Shown: positions 1 to 8,872 of the stretch, piece after piece
Layout of the letters: each line of letters opens with the position of its first letter
Position numbering within the stretch: position 1 is the first letter of the stretch
Assembly: GCF_030944405.1 (NCBI RefSeq)
Contig: NZ_CP132339.1
Location: 4,278,001 to 4,342,000 of the forward strand
Direction: 5' to 3'
DNA from: Janthinobacterium sp. J1-1
GTDB lineage: Bacteria > Pseudomonadota > Gammaproteobacteria > Burkholderiales > Burkholderiaceae_D
Length of the DNA stretch: 64,000 bases
Notes under the pieces: generated by a model
Databases searched by the model: none
What the model was told of the DNA's origin: nothing
Seen by the model: the letters and a program-made list of their open reading frames with translations, nothing else
Made by a program: the position numbers and the translations under genes

Positions 1-721
1 TAAAGGCGACGACGATGATGATGCCCCAGACCCACAGGCCGCCCGCGCGGTGCAGGTCGAAATTGAGCTTGTAGCCGCCGGCCGCCCAGCGCAGCAGCCA
101 GGACGGCTTCCAGCGCTGCCACCAGGTGGCGGGGCTGCGGTGTGGCGCCGTGTCGTCGAGTGCGCGGGCGCGCAGGCGGCGTGGCGTGGTGAGGTAGAAC
201 GCCACCACGCTGTCGAGCAGCCAGACCAGCGCGACGGCGCCCATCAGCCAGTAGCCCCAGCGGTCCGTGCCCCAGAAAGCCGGCACGTGCAGGCTGTAAT
301 GCAGGTGGCGCAGGAAGGGCATCAGGCTGCGGCGCGACAGGGAAATCGCGGTCGAGTCGCGCGTGCCGGTGATCTGCGCCGTGACTGGGTCCACGTACAC
401 CGTGTTGTAGTCGAGCACGAAAGGCTTGCCGGTGGCCGGATCGGTCAAGGGGCGCACCAGGAACTGCGCCGCATGGCCTTCTTCCAGCCCCAGGGTGATG
501 TAATTGACTTCCACGCGCGGATCGGCGGCGGCCACTTTTTCGGCCAGCACGAAGGGCTGTTGCAGCGGGCCGCGGCCCGGTGTTTCCATGATGTCGGCAT
601 TGAGCCATTCGTCGAGCTCATGGTCCCACGAGGTGACGGCGCCGGTCAGGCCGGCGACGATCAGGAACAGGGCGACAGTGAGGCCGGCCCAGCGGTGTAC
701 AACGGTCCAGAAAGCGCGCAT
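1..721 (-). CDS. PepSY-associated transmembrane protein, 3' part outside the window
   Basis: Minus-strand frame, about 240 codons visible and still open at the window edge. It starts at the ATG read from 721 (MRAFWTVVHRWAGLTVALF), giving an N-terminal transmembrane helix with the HRWAGL pattern of PepSY-associated TM proteins. A periplasmic stretch follows (SWDHELDEW, VYVDPVTAQITGTRDS), then a second helix (WGYWLMGAVALVWLLDS) and the motif HRAGGLWVWG before the edge. Such inner-membrane proteins often accompany TonB-dependent siderophore receptors and are linked to iron uptake or ferric reduction. A strong Fur box lies about 85 bp upstream and supports an iron role. A plus-strand frame over the same DNA is a coding shadow. 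The exact function is not determined. Confidence 0.85.
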   Translation of the reverse strand, partial: MRAFWTVVHRWAGLTVALFLIVAGLTGAVTSWDHELDEWLNADIMETPGRGPLQQPFVLAEKVAAADPRVEVNYITLGLEEGHAAQFLVRPLTDPATGKPFVLDYNTVYVDPVTAQITGTRDSTAISLSRRSLMPFLRHLHYSLHVPAFWGTDRWGYWLMGAVALVWLLDSVVAFYLTTPRRLRARALDDTAPHRSPATWWQRWKPSWLLRWAAGGYKLNFDLHRAGGLWVWGIIIVVAF

Positions 722-805
722 GCGGTAGCAGTCTTCAGAAACACGGGCGTGTCGCGGGCAGCGCCCGGAAGCGGGCCGCGCTGACTGAACGCATGTGAAA
801 TTATT

Positions 806-827
806 AATGGGAATCGTTCTCATTATC
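806..827 (-). promoter_or_regulatory. Fur box upstream of the PepSY gene
   Basis: On the minus strand the sequence begins GATAATGAGAACGATT and continues CCCATT, a close match to the 19-bp Fur consensus GATAATGATAATCATTATC. It lies about 85 bp upstream of the PepSY-type start at 721. It is inferred to repress that gene when iron is plentiful. The RsbQ-like gene starts about 115 bp away on the other strand, so an effect on it is possible but less likely. Confidence 0.75.
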
Positions 828-942
828 CGCTGTGACGCTTTGTTTGGCAAGGAACCTTGGCATTGCCATCCGCGGGCGGCCCCATGTTAAGATGCCAGCG
901 AGGATATGGCCCTCTTTACAGTCAACATAAGGCGAGACCGGC

Positions 943-1773
943 ATGCGTATCGAGCAGCGCAACAATATCCGCATCAACCAAGCCGCCAACCCGGCCGATG
1001 GCGCCCCCATCGCCACCATCGTCTTCGCGCATGGCTTCGGCTGCGACCAGACCATGTGGCGCTACCTTGAGCCGATGTTCCGCGACCGCTACCGCACGGT
1101 GCTGTTCGACCTGGTCGGCAGCGGCGGCTCGGATTTGACCGCTTATGATTTCGACAGTTACACCAGCCTGCAGGCGCATGCGGACGATTTGCTGCAAGTG
1201 GTCAAGGCGGTGAGCGATGGGCCGGTGATCTGCATCGGCCACTCCGTCAGTTCCATGACGGCCTTGCTGGCCTCGATCGCCGAACCGCAGCGTTTTGCCG
1301 CGCAGATCATGCTGGCGCCGTCGCCCTGTTATGTCGACGATCCCGACGCAGGCTATTACGGCGGCTTTTCGCGCGCCGATATCGACGACCTGCTGGGCGC
1401 CATGGACAGCAACTACCTGGGCTGGGCCAGCACCATGGCGCCGGTCATCATGGGCACGCCCGGCCAGCCCGCGCTGGGTGAGGAACTGGCCCACAGCTTT
1501 TGCCGCACCGACCCGAACATCGCCCTGCATTTTGCGCGCACCACCTTTTTGTCCGACCACCGCGCCGACCTGCCGCGCAACACCACGCCGGCGCTGATCG
1601 TGCAATGCGATGACGATTTCATTGCGCCCATGCCGGTCGGCGACTACCTGCGCGCCAACCTGCCGCACAGCACCCTGCAAGTGATCGAGAACATGGGCCA
1701 TTGCCCGCACATGAGCGCGCCGCAGGCATGCCATGCGCCGATCCGCGCCTTTCTCGATGGCCTGCATCTCTGA
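943..1773 (+). CDS. RsbQ-like alpha/beta hydrolase
   Basis: 276 aa. The opening FAHGFGCDQTMWR (residues 28-40) and nucleophile elbow GHSVS are typical of the RsbQ group of alpha/beta hydrolases. The likely triad is Ser101, Asp224 (in QCDDDFIAP) and His253 (in MGHCPH), with spacing like Bacillus RsbQ. No signal peptide, so cytoplasmic. In Bacillus, RsbQ is needed by the PAS-containing phosphatase RsbP for energy-stress signalling, presumably by supplying or modifying a small ligand. Here the next gene, 14 bp downstream, encodes a PAS-histidine kinase, so the two probably form a sensing pair. The ribosome-binding site is weak. The substrate is unknown. Confidence 0.85.
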   Translation: MRIEQRNNIRINQAANPADGAPIATIVFAHGFGCDQTMWRYLEPMFRDRYRTVLFDLVGSGGSDLTAYDFDSYTSLQAHADDLLQVVKAVSDGPVICIGHSVSSMTALLASIAEPQRFAAQIMLAPSPCYVDDPDAGYYGGFSRADIDDLLGAMDSNYLGWASTMAPVIMGTPGQPALGEELAHSFCRTDPNIALHFARTTFLSDHRADLPRNTTPALIVQCDDDFIAPMPVGDYLRANLPHSTLQVIENMGHCPHMSAPQACHAPIRAFLDGLHL

Positions 1774-1787
1774 AGCGACGCCGCCCA

Positions 1788-3332
1788 GTGACTTTCCTGC
1801 CTGATGCCGAGACCCTGTTCCAGCACGCCGCCTGCGGCTTGCTGCTGTGCGCCGAAGACGGCGTCATCCTCAAGGCAAACGCCACCTTCTGCGGCTGGCT
1901 CGGCTATGCGGAACACGAACTGGTCAGTGAAAAAAAGCTGCAGGACCTCTTGACCATCGGCGGGCGCGTGTTTCACCAGACCCACTGGCGCCCGCTGATG
2001 CAGATGCAGGGCAGCGTATCGGAAGTGCTGCTCGACGTGCGCCAGCGCCAGGGCGACAAGCTGCCGATGCTGTTCAACGCCGTGCGGCGCGAGCATGGCG
2101 GCGTGCGCTACGATGAAATCGCCGTGTTTGTCGCCACCGACCGCCGCAAGTACGAGCAGCATCTGCAACTGGCGCGCAGCGACGCCAGCGCCCTCAATGC
2201 CCGGCTGGCGCAAGCCGACCGGCGCAAGGACGAATTCCTGGCCACCCTGGCGCACGAGTTGCGCAATCCGCTGGCCCCCATGCGCAATGTGCTCGAGGTG
2301 CTGAACCTGGCGCAGCTCGACGATCCGCAATTGAACTGGGCGCGCGATGTGCTGGGGCGCCAGGTCAGCCACATGACCCACCTGGTGGACGACCTGATGG
2401 AAGTGTCGCGCATCACCCAAGGCCGGATGGAATTGCGCCGCCAGAGCGTGGAACTGGCGCCGGTGCTGGAGATGGCGCTGCACAGCGTGGCCAGCCTGGC
2501 GGACAAGGCTGGCCATACGGTGCAGGTAGAGCAGCCCGACGAACCCATCTGGCTCGATGCGGATTCCACGCGGCTGTCGCAGATGATCGCCAACCTGCTG
2601 ACCAACGCCGTCAAGTACACGCCGGCCCGGGGCCATATCTGGCTCGGCGTCGCGCGCAGTGGCGGCGAAGTCGTGATTACCGTGCGCGACTCCGGCATCG
2701 GCATCGCGCCCGAGCACCTGCTGACGGTGTTCGACATGTTTTCACAGCTGGAACCGGCCCTGTCGCGCGCCCAGGGCGGCCTCGGCATCGGCCTGTCGCT
2801 GGTGCGCGGCCTGGCCCAGCTGCATGGCGGCAGCGTGAGCGCGCGCAGCGCCGGCGTGGGGCAGGGCAGCACATTCGAATTGCGCCTGCCGCTGCCGGCC
2901 GCGCCGCCGGTCGTCGCCGAACCGCCGGCCAGCCGCCAGCTGCAGGCCGGCACGCGGGTTGGCAAGGTACTCGTGATCGACGACAATGCCGACGCGGCCG
3001 ACACCCTGGCAATGGCGCTCGAGATCCTCGGCTATGAAGTGGGCACGGTCTATGATGGCCCGTCCGGCCTCACCCTGGCCGCCGCCTTCGCGCCGGATGT
3101 GGTGCTGCTCGATATCGGCCTGCCGCAGATGAATGGCTACGAGGTGGCGCGCCATCTGCGCGGCCAGCCTTGCGGCCGTGACGCCATCCTGGTGGCGGTG
3201 ACCGGCTGGGGCCAGGACAAGGACCGCCAGCTGGCCTCGGATGCGGGCTTCGACCTGCACCTGACCAAGCCGGTCGACTTTGTCGAGCTTGATGCGGTAT
3301 TGCAAAAGATGCTGGCCGCGAGGCCGGCCTGA
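1788..3332 (+). CDS. PAS domain hybrid histidine kinase with C-terminal receiver
   Basis: 514 aa from a GTG at 1788, chosen because it follows the hydrolase stop. An in-frame ATG at 1701 would overlap the hydrolase by 73 bp. PAS domain about residues 8-125 (AACGLLLCAEDGVILKAN). HisKA with phospho-acceptor His156 in AHELRNPLAPMR. HATPase with N box NLLTNAVKY (about 269-277), DSGIGI and GGLGIGLSLVRGL. Receiver domain about 393-510 with phospho-acceptor Asp442 in LLDIGLPQMNG and the conserved LTKPVD. No membrane segment, so a soluble sensor. The PAS domain together with the upstream RsbQ-like hydrolase suggests that the hydrolase product is the PAS ligand. No output regulator with a DNA-binding domain lies nearby. 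Confidence 0.9.
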   Translation: MTFLPDAETLFQHAACGLLLCAEDGVILKANATFCGWLGYAEHELVSEKKLQDLLTIGGRVFHQTHWRPLMQMQGSVSEVLLDVRQRQGDKLPMLFNAVRREHGGVRYDEIAVFVATDRRKYEQHLQLARSDASALNARLAQADRRKDEFLATLAHELRNPLAPMRNVLEVLNLAQLDDPQLNWARDVLGRQVSHMTHLVDDLMEVSRITQGRMELRRQSVELAPVLEMALHSVASLADKAGHTVQVEQPDEPIWLDADSTRLSQMIANLLTNAVKYTPARGHIWLGVARSGGEVVITVRDSGIGIAPEHLLTVFDMFSQLEPALSRAQGGLGIGLSLVRGLAQLHGGSVSARSAGVGQGSTFELRLPLPAAPPVVAEPPASRQLQAGTRVGKVLVIDDNADAADTLAMALEILGYEVGTVYDGPSGLTLAAAFAPDVVLLDIGLPQMNGYEVARHLRGQPCGRDAILVAVTGWGQDKDRQLASDAGFDLHLTKPVDFVELDAVLQKMLAARPA

Positions 3333-3348
3333 ATCACCTTTCAAGAAT

Positions 3349-4260
3349 ATGTCGATAGAAAAAACGCCTTTGCAGCAACGCTTGCCACCGCGCAGTGCCA
3401 TCCCCTCCACCCCCGAAGCAATGCTGGCCAAAAAGCAGGCGCGTGAACAAAAAGACGCGCAGGTGCGCGGCGTGCCGTCCATCGACGCCATGCGCGAGGC
3501 CATCAAGCGCGCCGCGCGCACCTTGCCGGCGATTACCGACGTGCCGCGCGTGGGGCCGCTGGACGCCGCCCGTTTCCGCGCGCTGGCCGCGCAAGGCCTG
3601 CCGTTCCTGATGACGGGTGTGGTGAAACGCTGGCCTTTGTGCCAGCTGACGCCGCAAACCCTGCGCGAACGCTACAGCCATTTGCCGGTGCGCGCGCGCG
3701 TGGGCGACTATGTCAATACCGCGTTCGCGCCCGACCGGGCGATGCAGGACATGTCGATGCTGGACTACCTGGACCTGGTGGCGCAGGGTGTCCATGAGCT
3801 GCCGCCCTACCTGGGCAACCTGGAACTGCGCGAACTGAACAGCCTGTGCCATTGGCCCGCGTATTTCGACAAGATCGGCCCGCCGCGCTACTGGCTGGGT
3901 CCTGCCGGCACCGTCACGCCGCTGCACTGCGACTATGACGACAATCTGTTCGCGCAGATCTGGGGCAGCAAGCGCATCATTTTATCGCCGCCGCATCACG
4001 ACGAATTCCTGTATCCGCGCGAAGCGAACGCGATTTTGTTCGGCTCGCCGTTCGATCCCGAAGCGCCCGACTACGAGCGCTTTCCGCTGGCGCGCCAGGC
4101 CACCATGATCGAATGCCTGGTCGAAGCGGGCGACATGCTGTACGTGCCGGCCGGCTGGTACCACCAGGTCAGGTCGCTGGCGTTTTCGCTGTCGTCGAAC
4201 CGCTGGGCCAGGGCCGTGCCGTTCGCCTTGCGCGGCGACGCCGCGTTCGACATCGGTTAG
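3349..4260 (+). CDS. Cupin-like / JmjC-domain protein
   Basis: 303 aa from the ATG at 3349, just after the kinase stop. The C-terminal half is a JmjC/cupin_8 fold with the Fe(II) triad visible: His193 and Asp195 in TPLHCDYDDN, and His272 in GWYHQVRSL. A substrate-binding pattern QIWGSKRIILSPP lies between them. Such proteins are 2-oxoglutarate/Fe(II) oxygenases, usually protein or small-molecule hydroxylases. The N-terminal 60 residues are charged and partly disordered. The target cannot be told from the sequence. It may be read with the kinase upstream (16-bp gap). Confidence 0.85.
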   Translation: MSIEKTPLQQRLPPRSAIPSTPEAMLAKKQAREQKDAQVRGVPSIDAMREAIKRAARTLPAITDVPRVGPLDAARFRALAAQGLPFLMTGVVKRWPLCQLTPQTLRERYSHLPVRARVGDYVNTAFAPDRAMQDMSMLDYLDLVAQGVHELPPYLGNLELRELNSLCHWPAYFDKIGPPRYWLGPAGTVTPLHCDYDDNLFAQIWGSKRIILSPPHHDEFLYPREANAILFGSPFDPEAPDYERFPLARQATMIECLVEAGDMLYVPAGWYHQVRSLAFSLSSNRWARAVPFALRGDAAFDIG

Positions 4261-4295
4261 ACTGGCTGTTCGCCATTTTCCGGGAGCACTCAACG

Positions 4296-5297
4296 ATGCC
4301 GCGTCGTCTTTCCACCCTGGCCAGCCTGCTGCTGGCCGCCGCCTTCTCGCCGGCCCATGCCGCCACCACCTACGGGCCGGAGCTGCAGGGTTTCAGCTAT
4401 CCACACCCTGTCCAGCACTACAAGTTTGTCTCGCAGGGCGAGCAGCTGCAGATGGCGTACATGGATGTGGCGCCGACCGGAAAGGCCAATGGCAGGACGG
4501 CCGTGCTGATGCACGGCAAGAATTTTTGCGGCGCCACCTGGGACAGCCAGATCACGGCCCTGCGCGGCGCCGGCTACCGCGTGATCGCGCCGGACCAGAT
4601 CGGCTTTTGCGCGTCCAGCAAGCCGGCCCATTATCAATACACCTTCCAGCAGCTGGCCGTCAATACGGCCGGCCTGCTGAAACAGGCGGGCGTGAGCCGC
4701 GCCGTGCTGGTGGCCCATTCGACGGGCGGCATGCTGGCCACGCGCTACGCGCTGATGTACCCGCAGGCCGTGTCGCAGCTGGTGATGGTCAACCCGATCG
4801 GGCTGGAAGACTGGAAGGCGCTGGGCGTACCGTACCGCACGGTCGACCAGTGGAACGAGCGCGAACTCAAACTGACGGCCGACAGCGTGCGTTCCTATGA
4901 AAAAGCGACCTATTACGGCGGGCGCTGGAAACCGGAATACGAACGCTGGGTCGACATGCTGGCCGGCCTGAACGCGGGGCCGGGCAAGCAGCTGGTGGCC
5001 TGGAATTCGGCGCTGATCTACGACATGATCTTCACCCAGCCGGTCATCTACGAGTTCCCGAAACTGACCGTGCCCACCGTGCTGATGATAGGCGACGCCG
5101 ACACCACCGCGATCGGCAGCGATATCGCGCCGCCCGAGGTCAAGGCAAAACTGGGCAAGTATGCGGTGCTGGGCAAGGAGGCCGCCGCCCTGATACCGGG
5201 CAGCCGCCTGATCGTGTTCCCGGGCATGGGCCATGCGCCGCAGATGGAGGAGCCGCAGGAATTCAACCGGCAGTTGCTGAAAGCGATGGAAGAGTAA
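4296..5297 (+). CDS. Secreted alpha/beta hydrolase
   Basis: 333 aa. A classic Sec signal peptide (MPRRLSTLASLLLAAAFSPAHA, cut before ATTYG) points to the periplasm. Alpha/beta hydrolase fold with MHGKNFCGATWD as the oxyanion region, nucleophile Ser142 in AHSTGGM, acid Asp266 or Asp268 (IGDADTTAI) and His312 (GMGHAPQ). The start is supported by GGGAG nine bases upstream. The HAD gene starts 3 bp after its stop, so the two are probably translated together. The substrate is unknown; the family includes esterases, haloalkane dehalogenases and epoxide hydrolases. Confidence 0.85.
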   Translation: MPRRLSTLASLLLAAAFSPAHAATTYGPELQGFSYPHPVQHYKFVSQGEQLQMAYMDVAPTGKANGRTAVLMHGKNFCGATWDSQITALRGAGYRVIAPDQIGFCASSKPAHYQYTFQQLAVNTAGLLKQAGVSRAVLVAHSTGGMLATRYALMYPQAVSQLVMVNPIGLEDWKALGVPYRTVDQWNERELKLTADSVRSYEKATYYGGRWKPEYERWVDMLAGLNAGPGKQLVAWNSALIYDMIFTQPVIYEFPKLTVPTVLMIGDADTTAIGSDIAPPEVKAKLGKYAVLGKEAAALIPGSRLIVFPGMGHAPQMEEPQEFNRQLLKAMEE

Positions 5298-5300
5298 TCA

Positions 5301-5795
5301 ATGACGCGCAAACTGCTGATCTTCGACCTGGACGAAACGCTGGTGCATGCGAGCACGGCGCAGCTTGCGCAGGCTGCAGACTTTGCATGCGGCCCGTATC
5401 TTGTCTACCAGCGCCCGTATCTGCATGAGCTGCTGCGGGCCATGCAACCGTATTACGACTTTGCGGTGTGGTCGTCTTCGTCGCGCGCCTATGTCGATGC
5501 GGTGGTGGCGCAGGTTTTTGGCAGCGAATTCGAACTGAAATTTGCCTGGTCGGTCGAGCGCTGCGTGCAGCGCGTCGACGTGCAGGCAAATGGCTATGTG
5601 TATATCAAGGACTTGCGCAAGGTGCAGGGCCAGGGGTATGCGGTGGAGGACATTACGATGCTGGATGACTCGCCAGAAAAGATCGCGCGCCAGCCGCGCA
5701 ATCATTTCAGAGTAAAGCCCTACCTGGGCCAGCTTGATGACAGGGAATTGCTGGTGGTTGCGGAGGAATTGCTGCGCCGTAGGCACATCGCGTAG
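5301..5795 (+). CDS. HAD-family phosphatase, FCP1/NIF-like
   Basis: 164 aa. Motif I is FDLDETLVH (nucleophile Asp9, acid/base Asp11), followed by RPYLHELL and VWSSSSRAYVDAVV as motif II, and DDSPEKIARQPRNHF as motif III. This is the FCP1/CTD-phosphatase (NLI-interacting factor) branch of the HAD family, which is usual in eukaryotes and scattered in bacteria. It is cytoplasmic and follows the secreted hydrolase by 3 bp. Its TAG stop lies inside the start of a dispersed palindromic repeat, so the last codons may have been reshaped by the repeat. The target is unknown. Confidence 0.85.
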   Translation: MTRKLLIFDLDETLVHASTAQLAQAADFACGPYLVYQRPYLHELLRAMQPYYDFAVWSSSSRAYVDAVVAQVFGSEFELKFAWSVERCVQRVDVQANGYVYIKDLRKVQGQGYAVEDITMLDDSPEKIARQPRNHFRVKPYLGQLDDRELLVVAEELLRRRHIA

Positions 5796-5917
5796 GTCGG
5801 ATTAGCGTAGCGTAATCCGACAACATTGTTGGCCAGGCCGCTGGTGTCTGTCGGATCACGCGCTTGCGCGCCTGGGCGGCCCCGCTAATCCGACCTGCCG
5901 AAGCCACCCGACCTACG
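5791..5917. repeat. Dispersed palindromic element, paired form
   Basis: Begins CGTAGGTCGGATTAGCG and continues with the matching TAATCCGAC, then CAACATTGTTGG, a spacer, and CGCTAATCCGACC ending in CGACCTACG. This is a two-hairpin element resembling REP/BIME pairs. The same arms recur at 25484-25590, 33809-33845 and 63929-63964. Its first TAG is the stop codon of the HAD gene. Confidence 0.85.
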
Positions 5918-5926
5918 TAAAATCGT

Positions 5927-7144
5927 TCAAGCCGGCTGCACGCCCGCCAGATTGCGGCTGCGGTTTTCCACCATCACCGAAATGCCCAGCACGACGATGC
6001 CGCCGCAGGCCAGCAGGGCGCCGACCCAGCCGGTCGACTGCAGGCCCGCGCCCATGGCGATCGCGATGCCGCCGGCCCAGGCGCCCAGGGCGTTGGCGAT
6101 ATTGAAGGCCGAGTGGTTCAGGGCGGCGGCCACGGTCTGCGCGTCGCCGGCCACGTCCATCAGGCGGGTCTGCACGGCTGGCGCGACCGCGATGCCGGCG
6201 CCGATGGCGAACAGGTTGATCGCCGTCAGCCAGACATTGGTGGTGGTGTAGCTGAAGGCGACCAGGGCCACCACGTTCCATACCAGCACGCCGAAGATGG
6301 TCCACAGGCGCGAGCGGTCGGCCAGCCAGCCGCCGACCATGTTACCGACCGTCATGCCGATACCGATCACGGCCAGCAGGATCGAGATCACCAGTGGCGA
6401 GACCTTGGTGATTTCCGTCAGGGTTGGGGTAATGAAGGTGTAGACGGCGAACATGCCGCCGAAACCGATCGCCACCATCAGCAGGGTCAGCCACACTTGC
6501 AGACGGCGGAAGACGCCCAGTTCACGGCGCGGGCTCGAATCGCCGGCCGCTACTTTCGGCACGAAAATGCGCATCATCAGCATGGTCAGGAGGCCCAGCG
6601 CGGCGACCAGCAAAAAGGCCGGGCGCCAGCCCATGGTCTGGCCGATATACGTGGCCAGCGGCACGCCGAAGATATTGGCCACCGTCAGGCCCATCAGCAC
6701 GCGGGCGACGGCCTGGCCGCGCCGGTCCGGTTCGGCCATGGCCGCGGCCACCAGCGCCGCCACGCCAAAGAAGGCGCCGTGCGGAATGCCGGCCACGAAG
6801 CGGGCCACCACCAGCAGGCCGTAGTTGGGTGCGATCGCGCTCAGCAAGTTGCCGCCGGCGAACATCAGCATCAAGCAGATCAGCATCAGCCGGCGCGGCA
6901 TGCGCGCGAGGAAGATCGTGATCAGCGGTGCGCCGACCACCACGCCCAGCGCATAGGCGCTGATCATATGACTCATTTCCGGCAGGGTGGTGCCCAGGTC
7001 ATTCGCCACCACGGGCAGGATGCTCATGGAGGCGAATTCGCCGGTGCCGATCGCCAGGCCGCCGATGGCCAGGGCCAGGTCGGCATAGCCAGCGCCAAAA
7101 GGCGCATTAACGCGCGGTATGAATGAGTCTGCGGAAGCGTGCAT
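5927..7144 (-). CDS. MFS transporter, DHA1 (AraJ/Bcr-like)
   Basis: 405 aa with about 12 hydrophobic segments in two six-helix halves. The loop after helix 2 has LARMPRRLML, fitting the MFS motif A region, and helix 5 has the small-residue-rich PHGAFFGVAALVAAAM. It resembles the AraJ/NepI branch of drug-H+ antiporters, which export sugars, nucleosides or drugs. It is a single-gene unit with poor Shine-Dalgarno at the ATG. The substrate is not predictable. Confidence 0.9.
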   Translation of the reverse strand: MHASADSFIPRVNAPFGAGYADLALAIGGLAIGTGEFASMSILPVVANDLGTTLPEMSHMISAYALGVVVGAPLITIFLARMPRRLMLICLMLMFAGGNLLSAIAPNYGLLVVARFVAGIPHGAFFGVAALVAAAMAEPDRRGQAVARVLMGLTVANIFGVPLATYIGQTMGWRPAFLLVAALGLLTMLMMRIFVPKVAAGDSSPRRELGVFRRLQVWLTLLMVAIGFGGMFAVYTFITPTLTEITKVSPLVISILLAVIGIGMTVGNMVGGWLADRSRLWTIFGVLVWNVVALVAFSYTTTNVWLTAINLFAIGAGIAVAPAVQTRLMDVAGDAQTVAAALNHSAFNIANALGAWAGGIAIAMGAGLQSTGWVGALLACGGIVVLGISVMVENRSRNLAGVQPA

Positions 7145-7332
7145 GTTCTAAGGTTCGGTAAGGGGTGGAGACGGGAGGGAGTGGCGCGCCCGGGTTCTGG
7201 TTGCCACAAGCGTTATTGTATTGGATACGGGCCGGCTCTGCAGGCGGCGGCATAAAAATGCTGCGCCGCACACCACAGCGGGCGGGGCGCGTCGCCTTCG
7301 GTGGCAACGTGCCCCGCCTGTTTTGTACCGGC

Positions 7333-7749
7333 TTATTGCGTCAAGGTCTGCTGCAGCGCAGAGAGACCATCGCTATAAATGCCGTGAAACAGGGCCGCGA
7401 CCTCGTCATCGCTGACGCCGACCGGCGTGAATTGCCCCGACCAGGTGACCCGGCTCCCGCTTCCGCCATCGATGCCATCGACCTGCAAGGTAGACAGATA
7501 ATCGGTGGCGGGAAACGGCGCCTGCAGGATGGAATAGCTGTAGCTGCGCGCCGCATGGTCGTACTTTTCCAGCCGCTCGACGATGGCTTCGCCGGCCGGA
7601 TTGGCCAGGTGGCGCACGCTGCCGCCTTCGCTGAGCGTGCTGGCGGGGATATACGGCAGCCAGTCCGGCAGCGAGTTGAAACCCTTGATCAGATTCCACA
7701 CCCGATCCGGGGTGGCGTCGATCTCGATGGAAGTGGTGGTGCTGGCCAT
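7333..7749 (-). CDS. SRPBCC-family protein (polyketide cyclase/START-like)
   Basis: 138 aa. It begins MASTTTSIEIDATPDRVWNL, the usual first strand and helix of SRPBCC proteins, and has FNSLPDWLPYI and a central beta sheet. These proteins bind hydrophobic ligands in a deep cavity. AGGAG lies upstream of the ATG. It follows the broken aldo/keto reductase gene by 13 bp on the same strand, so the two formed one operon controlled from the divergent LysR region. Confidence 0.85.
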   Translation of the reverse strand: MASTTTSIEIDATPDRVWNLIKGFNSLPDWLPYIPASTLSEGGSVRHLANPAGEAIVERLEKYDHAARSYSYSILQAPFPATDYLSTLQVDGIDGGSGSRVTWSGQFTPVGVSDDEVAALFHGIYSDGLSALQQTLTQ

Positions 7750-7762
7750 GAGTGGCTCCTGA

Positions 7763-8770
7763 TCAGATAGGCAGTGGCGCGTTGGCGGCCACCAGTTGTT
7801 CGGCGCGCATCTCCTGCCAGAAGGCGGCGGGGATCACGCTGTTCAGGGCTGCCATGTCTTCGGCCAGGCGGCCAGGGCGGCTGGCGCCGGGAATCACGGC
7901 GGCCACGGCCGGATTGGCCAGCGAGAATTGCAGGGCGGCGGCCTTGACGCTGACGCCGTGGCGCGCGGCAATCGCCTTGATGCGTTCGACCTTGGCGATG
8001 ATTTCGGGCGAGGCCTGCTGGTATTCGAAATGGCTGCCGCCGGCCAGGATGCCCGAGCTGTAGGGGCCGCCAACGACGATGTCGACGTTCTGCAGTGCCG
8101 CCTCCGGCATCAATCGCTGCAGGGCACGTTCATGGTCGAGCAGGGTGTAACGACCGGCCAGCAGGAAGCCGTCCGGCTGGGCTTCGGCCAGGCCCAGGGT
8201 CAGTTCCAGCGGTTCCACTTTGTTCACGCCGATGCCCCAGGCCTTGATCACCCCTTCTTCGCGCAGGCGGGTCAGCACGCGGAAGGCGCCGGTGCGGGCG
8301 ATTTCGAATTGCGCCAGCCAGTTGTCGCCATGGAAGTCCTGGGCAATATCGTGCACCTAGACGATGTCGAGCCGGTCCGTATCGAGGCGTTTCAGACTGT
8401 CTTCGATCGAGCGCAGGGTGGCGTCGGCCGAATAGTCATCGACGATCTTGTTCGGGCGGCCGAATTCGAACAGCCCGCCTTTTTCGCCCAGTTCGCGGCT
8501 GGCCGGGTCTTCCACTTCGTCCAGGATCAATCGGCCGACCTTGGTGCTCAGCACATAGTCGTCGCGGCGGTGTTTTTTCAGGGCCGCGCCCAGGCGCAGT
8601 TCGGCCAGGCCGGCGCCATAGAAGGGGGCGGTATCGAAGTAGCGGATGCCGCTGTCCCAGGCCGCGTCGACGGTGGCCAGCGCTTCGTCTTCCGGAATAT
8701 TGCGGAACATATTGCCCAGCGGTGCGGTGCCAAAGCCCAGTTTGCCAGTCAGCAGGTGTTTGATGCTCAT
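7763..8770 (-). pseudogene. Aldo/keto reductase interrupted by one in-frame TAG
   Basis: Read through, this is a 335-codon aldo/keto reductase of the D-threo-aldose 1-dehydrogenase / pyridoxal dehydrogenase group. It starts at the ATG MSIKHLLTGKLGFGTAPLG and ends at 7763. The frame is unbroken except for TAG at 8357-8359 in LDTDRLDIV*VHDIAQDFHG. Relatives usually have Tyr there, so one base change (TAC or TAT to TAG) explains it. The catalytic Asp and Tyr (DTAPFYG) and Lys (STKVGR) lie before the stop; the catalytic His (VHDI) lies two codons after it, so the truncated product cannot be active. No other damage is seen, so the change is recent or a sequencing error. Confidence 0.85.
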
Positions 8771-8872
8771 GATGTTTTCCTTGAAGGTGTTGGGTAGTGC
8801 AATCAGAATAGCTGGACAAGTTAAGCCTGTCCAAGACATAATTTGCGCAACTTAAGTCTTTGAAGGTCTGAT

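Noticed and set aside
50..784. 244-codon plus-strand frame at the window start
   Set aside because: The minus strand encodes a recognisable PepSY-associated membrane protein with TM helices; the plus frame is a composition shadow.
8357..8359. TAG as a recoded amino acid in the aldo/keto reductase
   Set aside because: Amber recoding would need pyrrolysine machinery or a suppressor, which is not expected here; the site fits a Tyr codon mutated to a stop.
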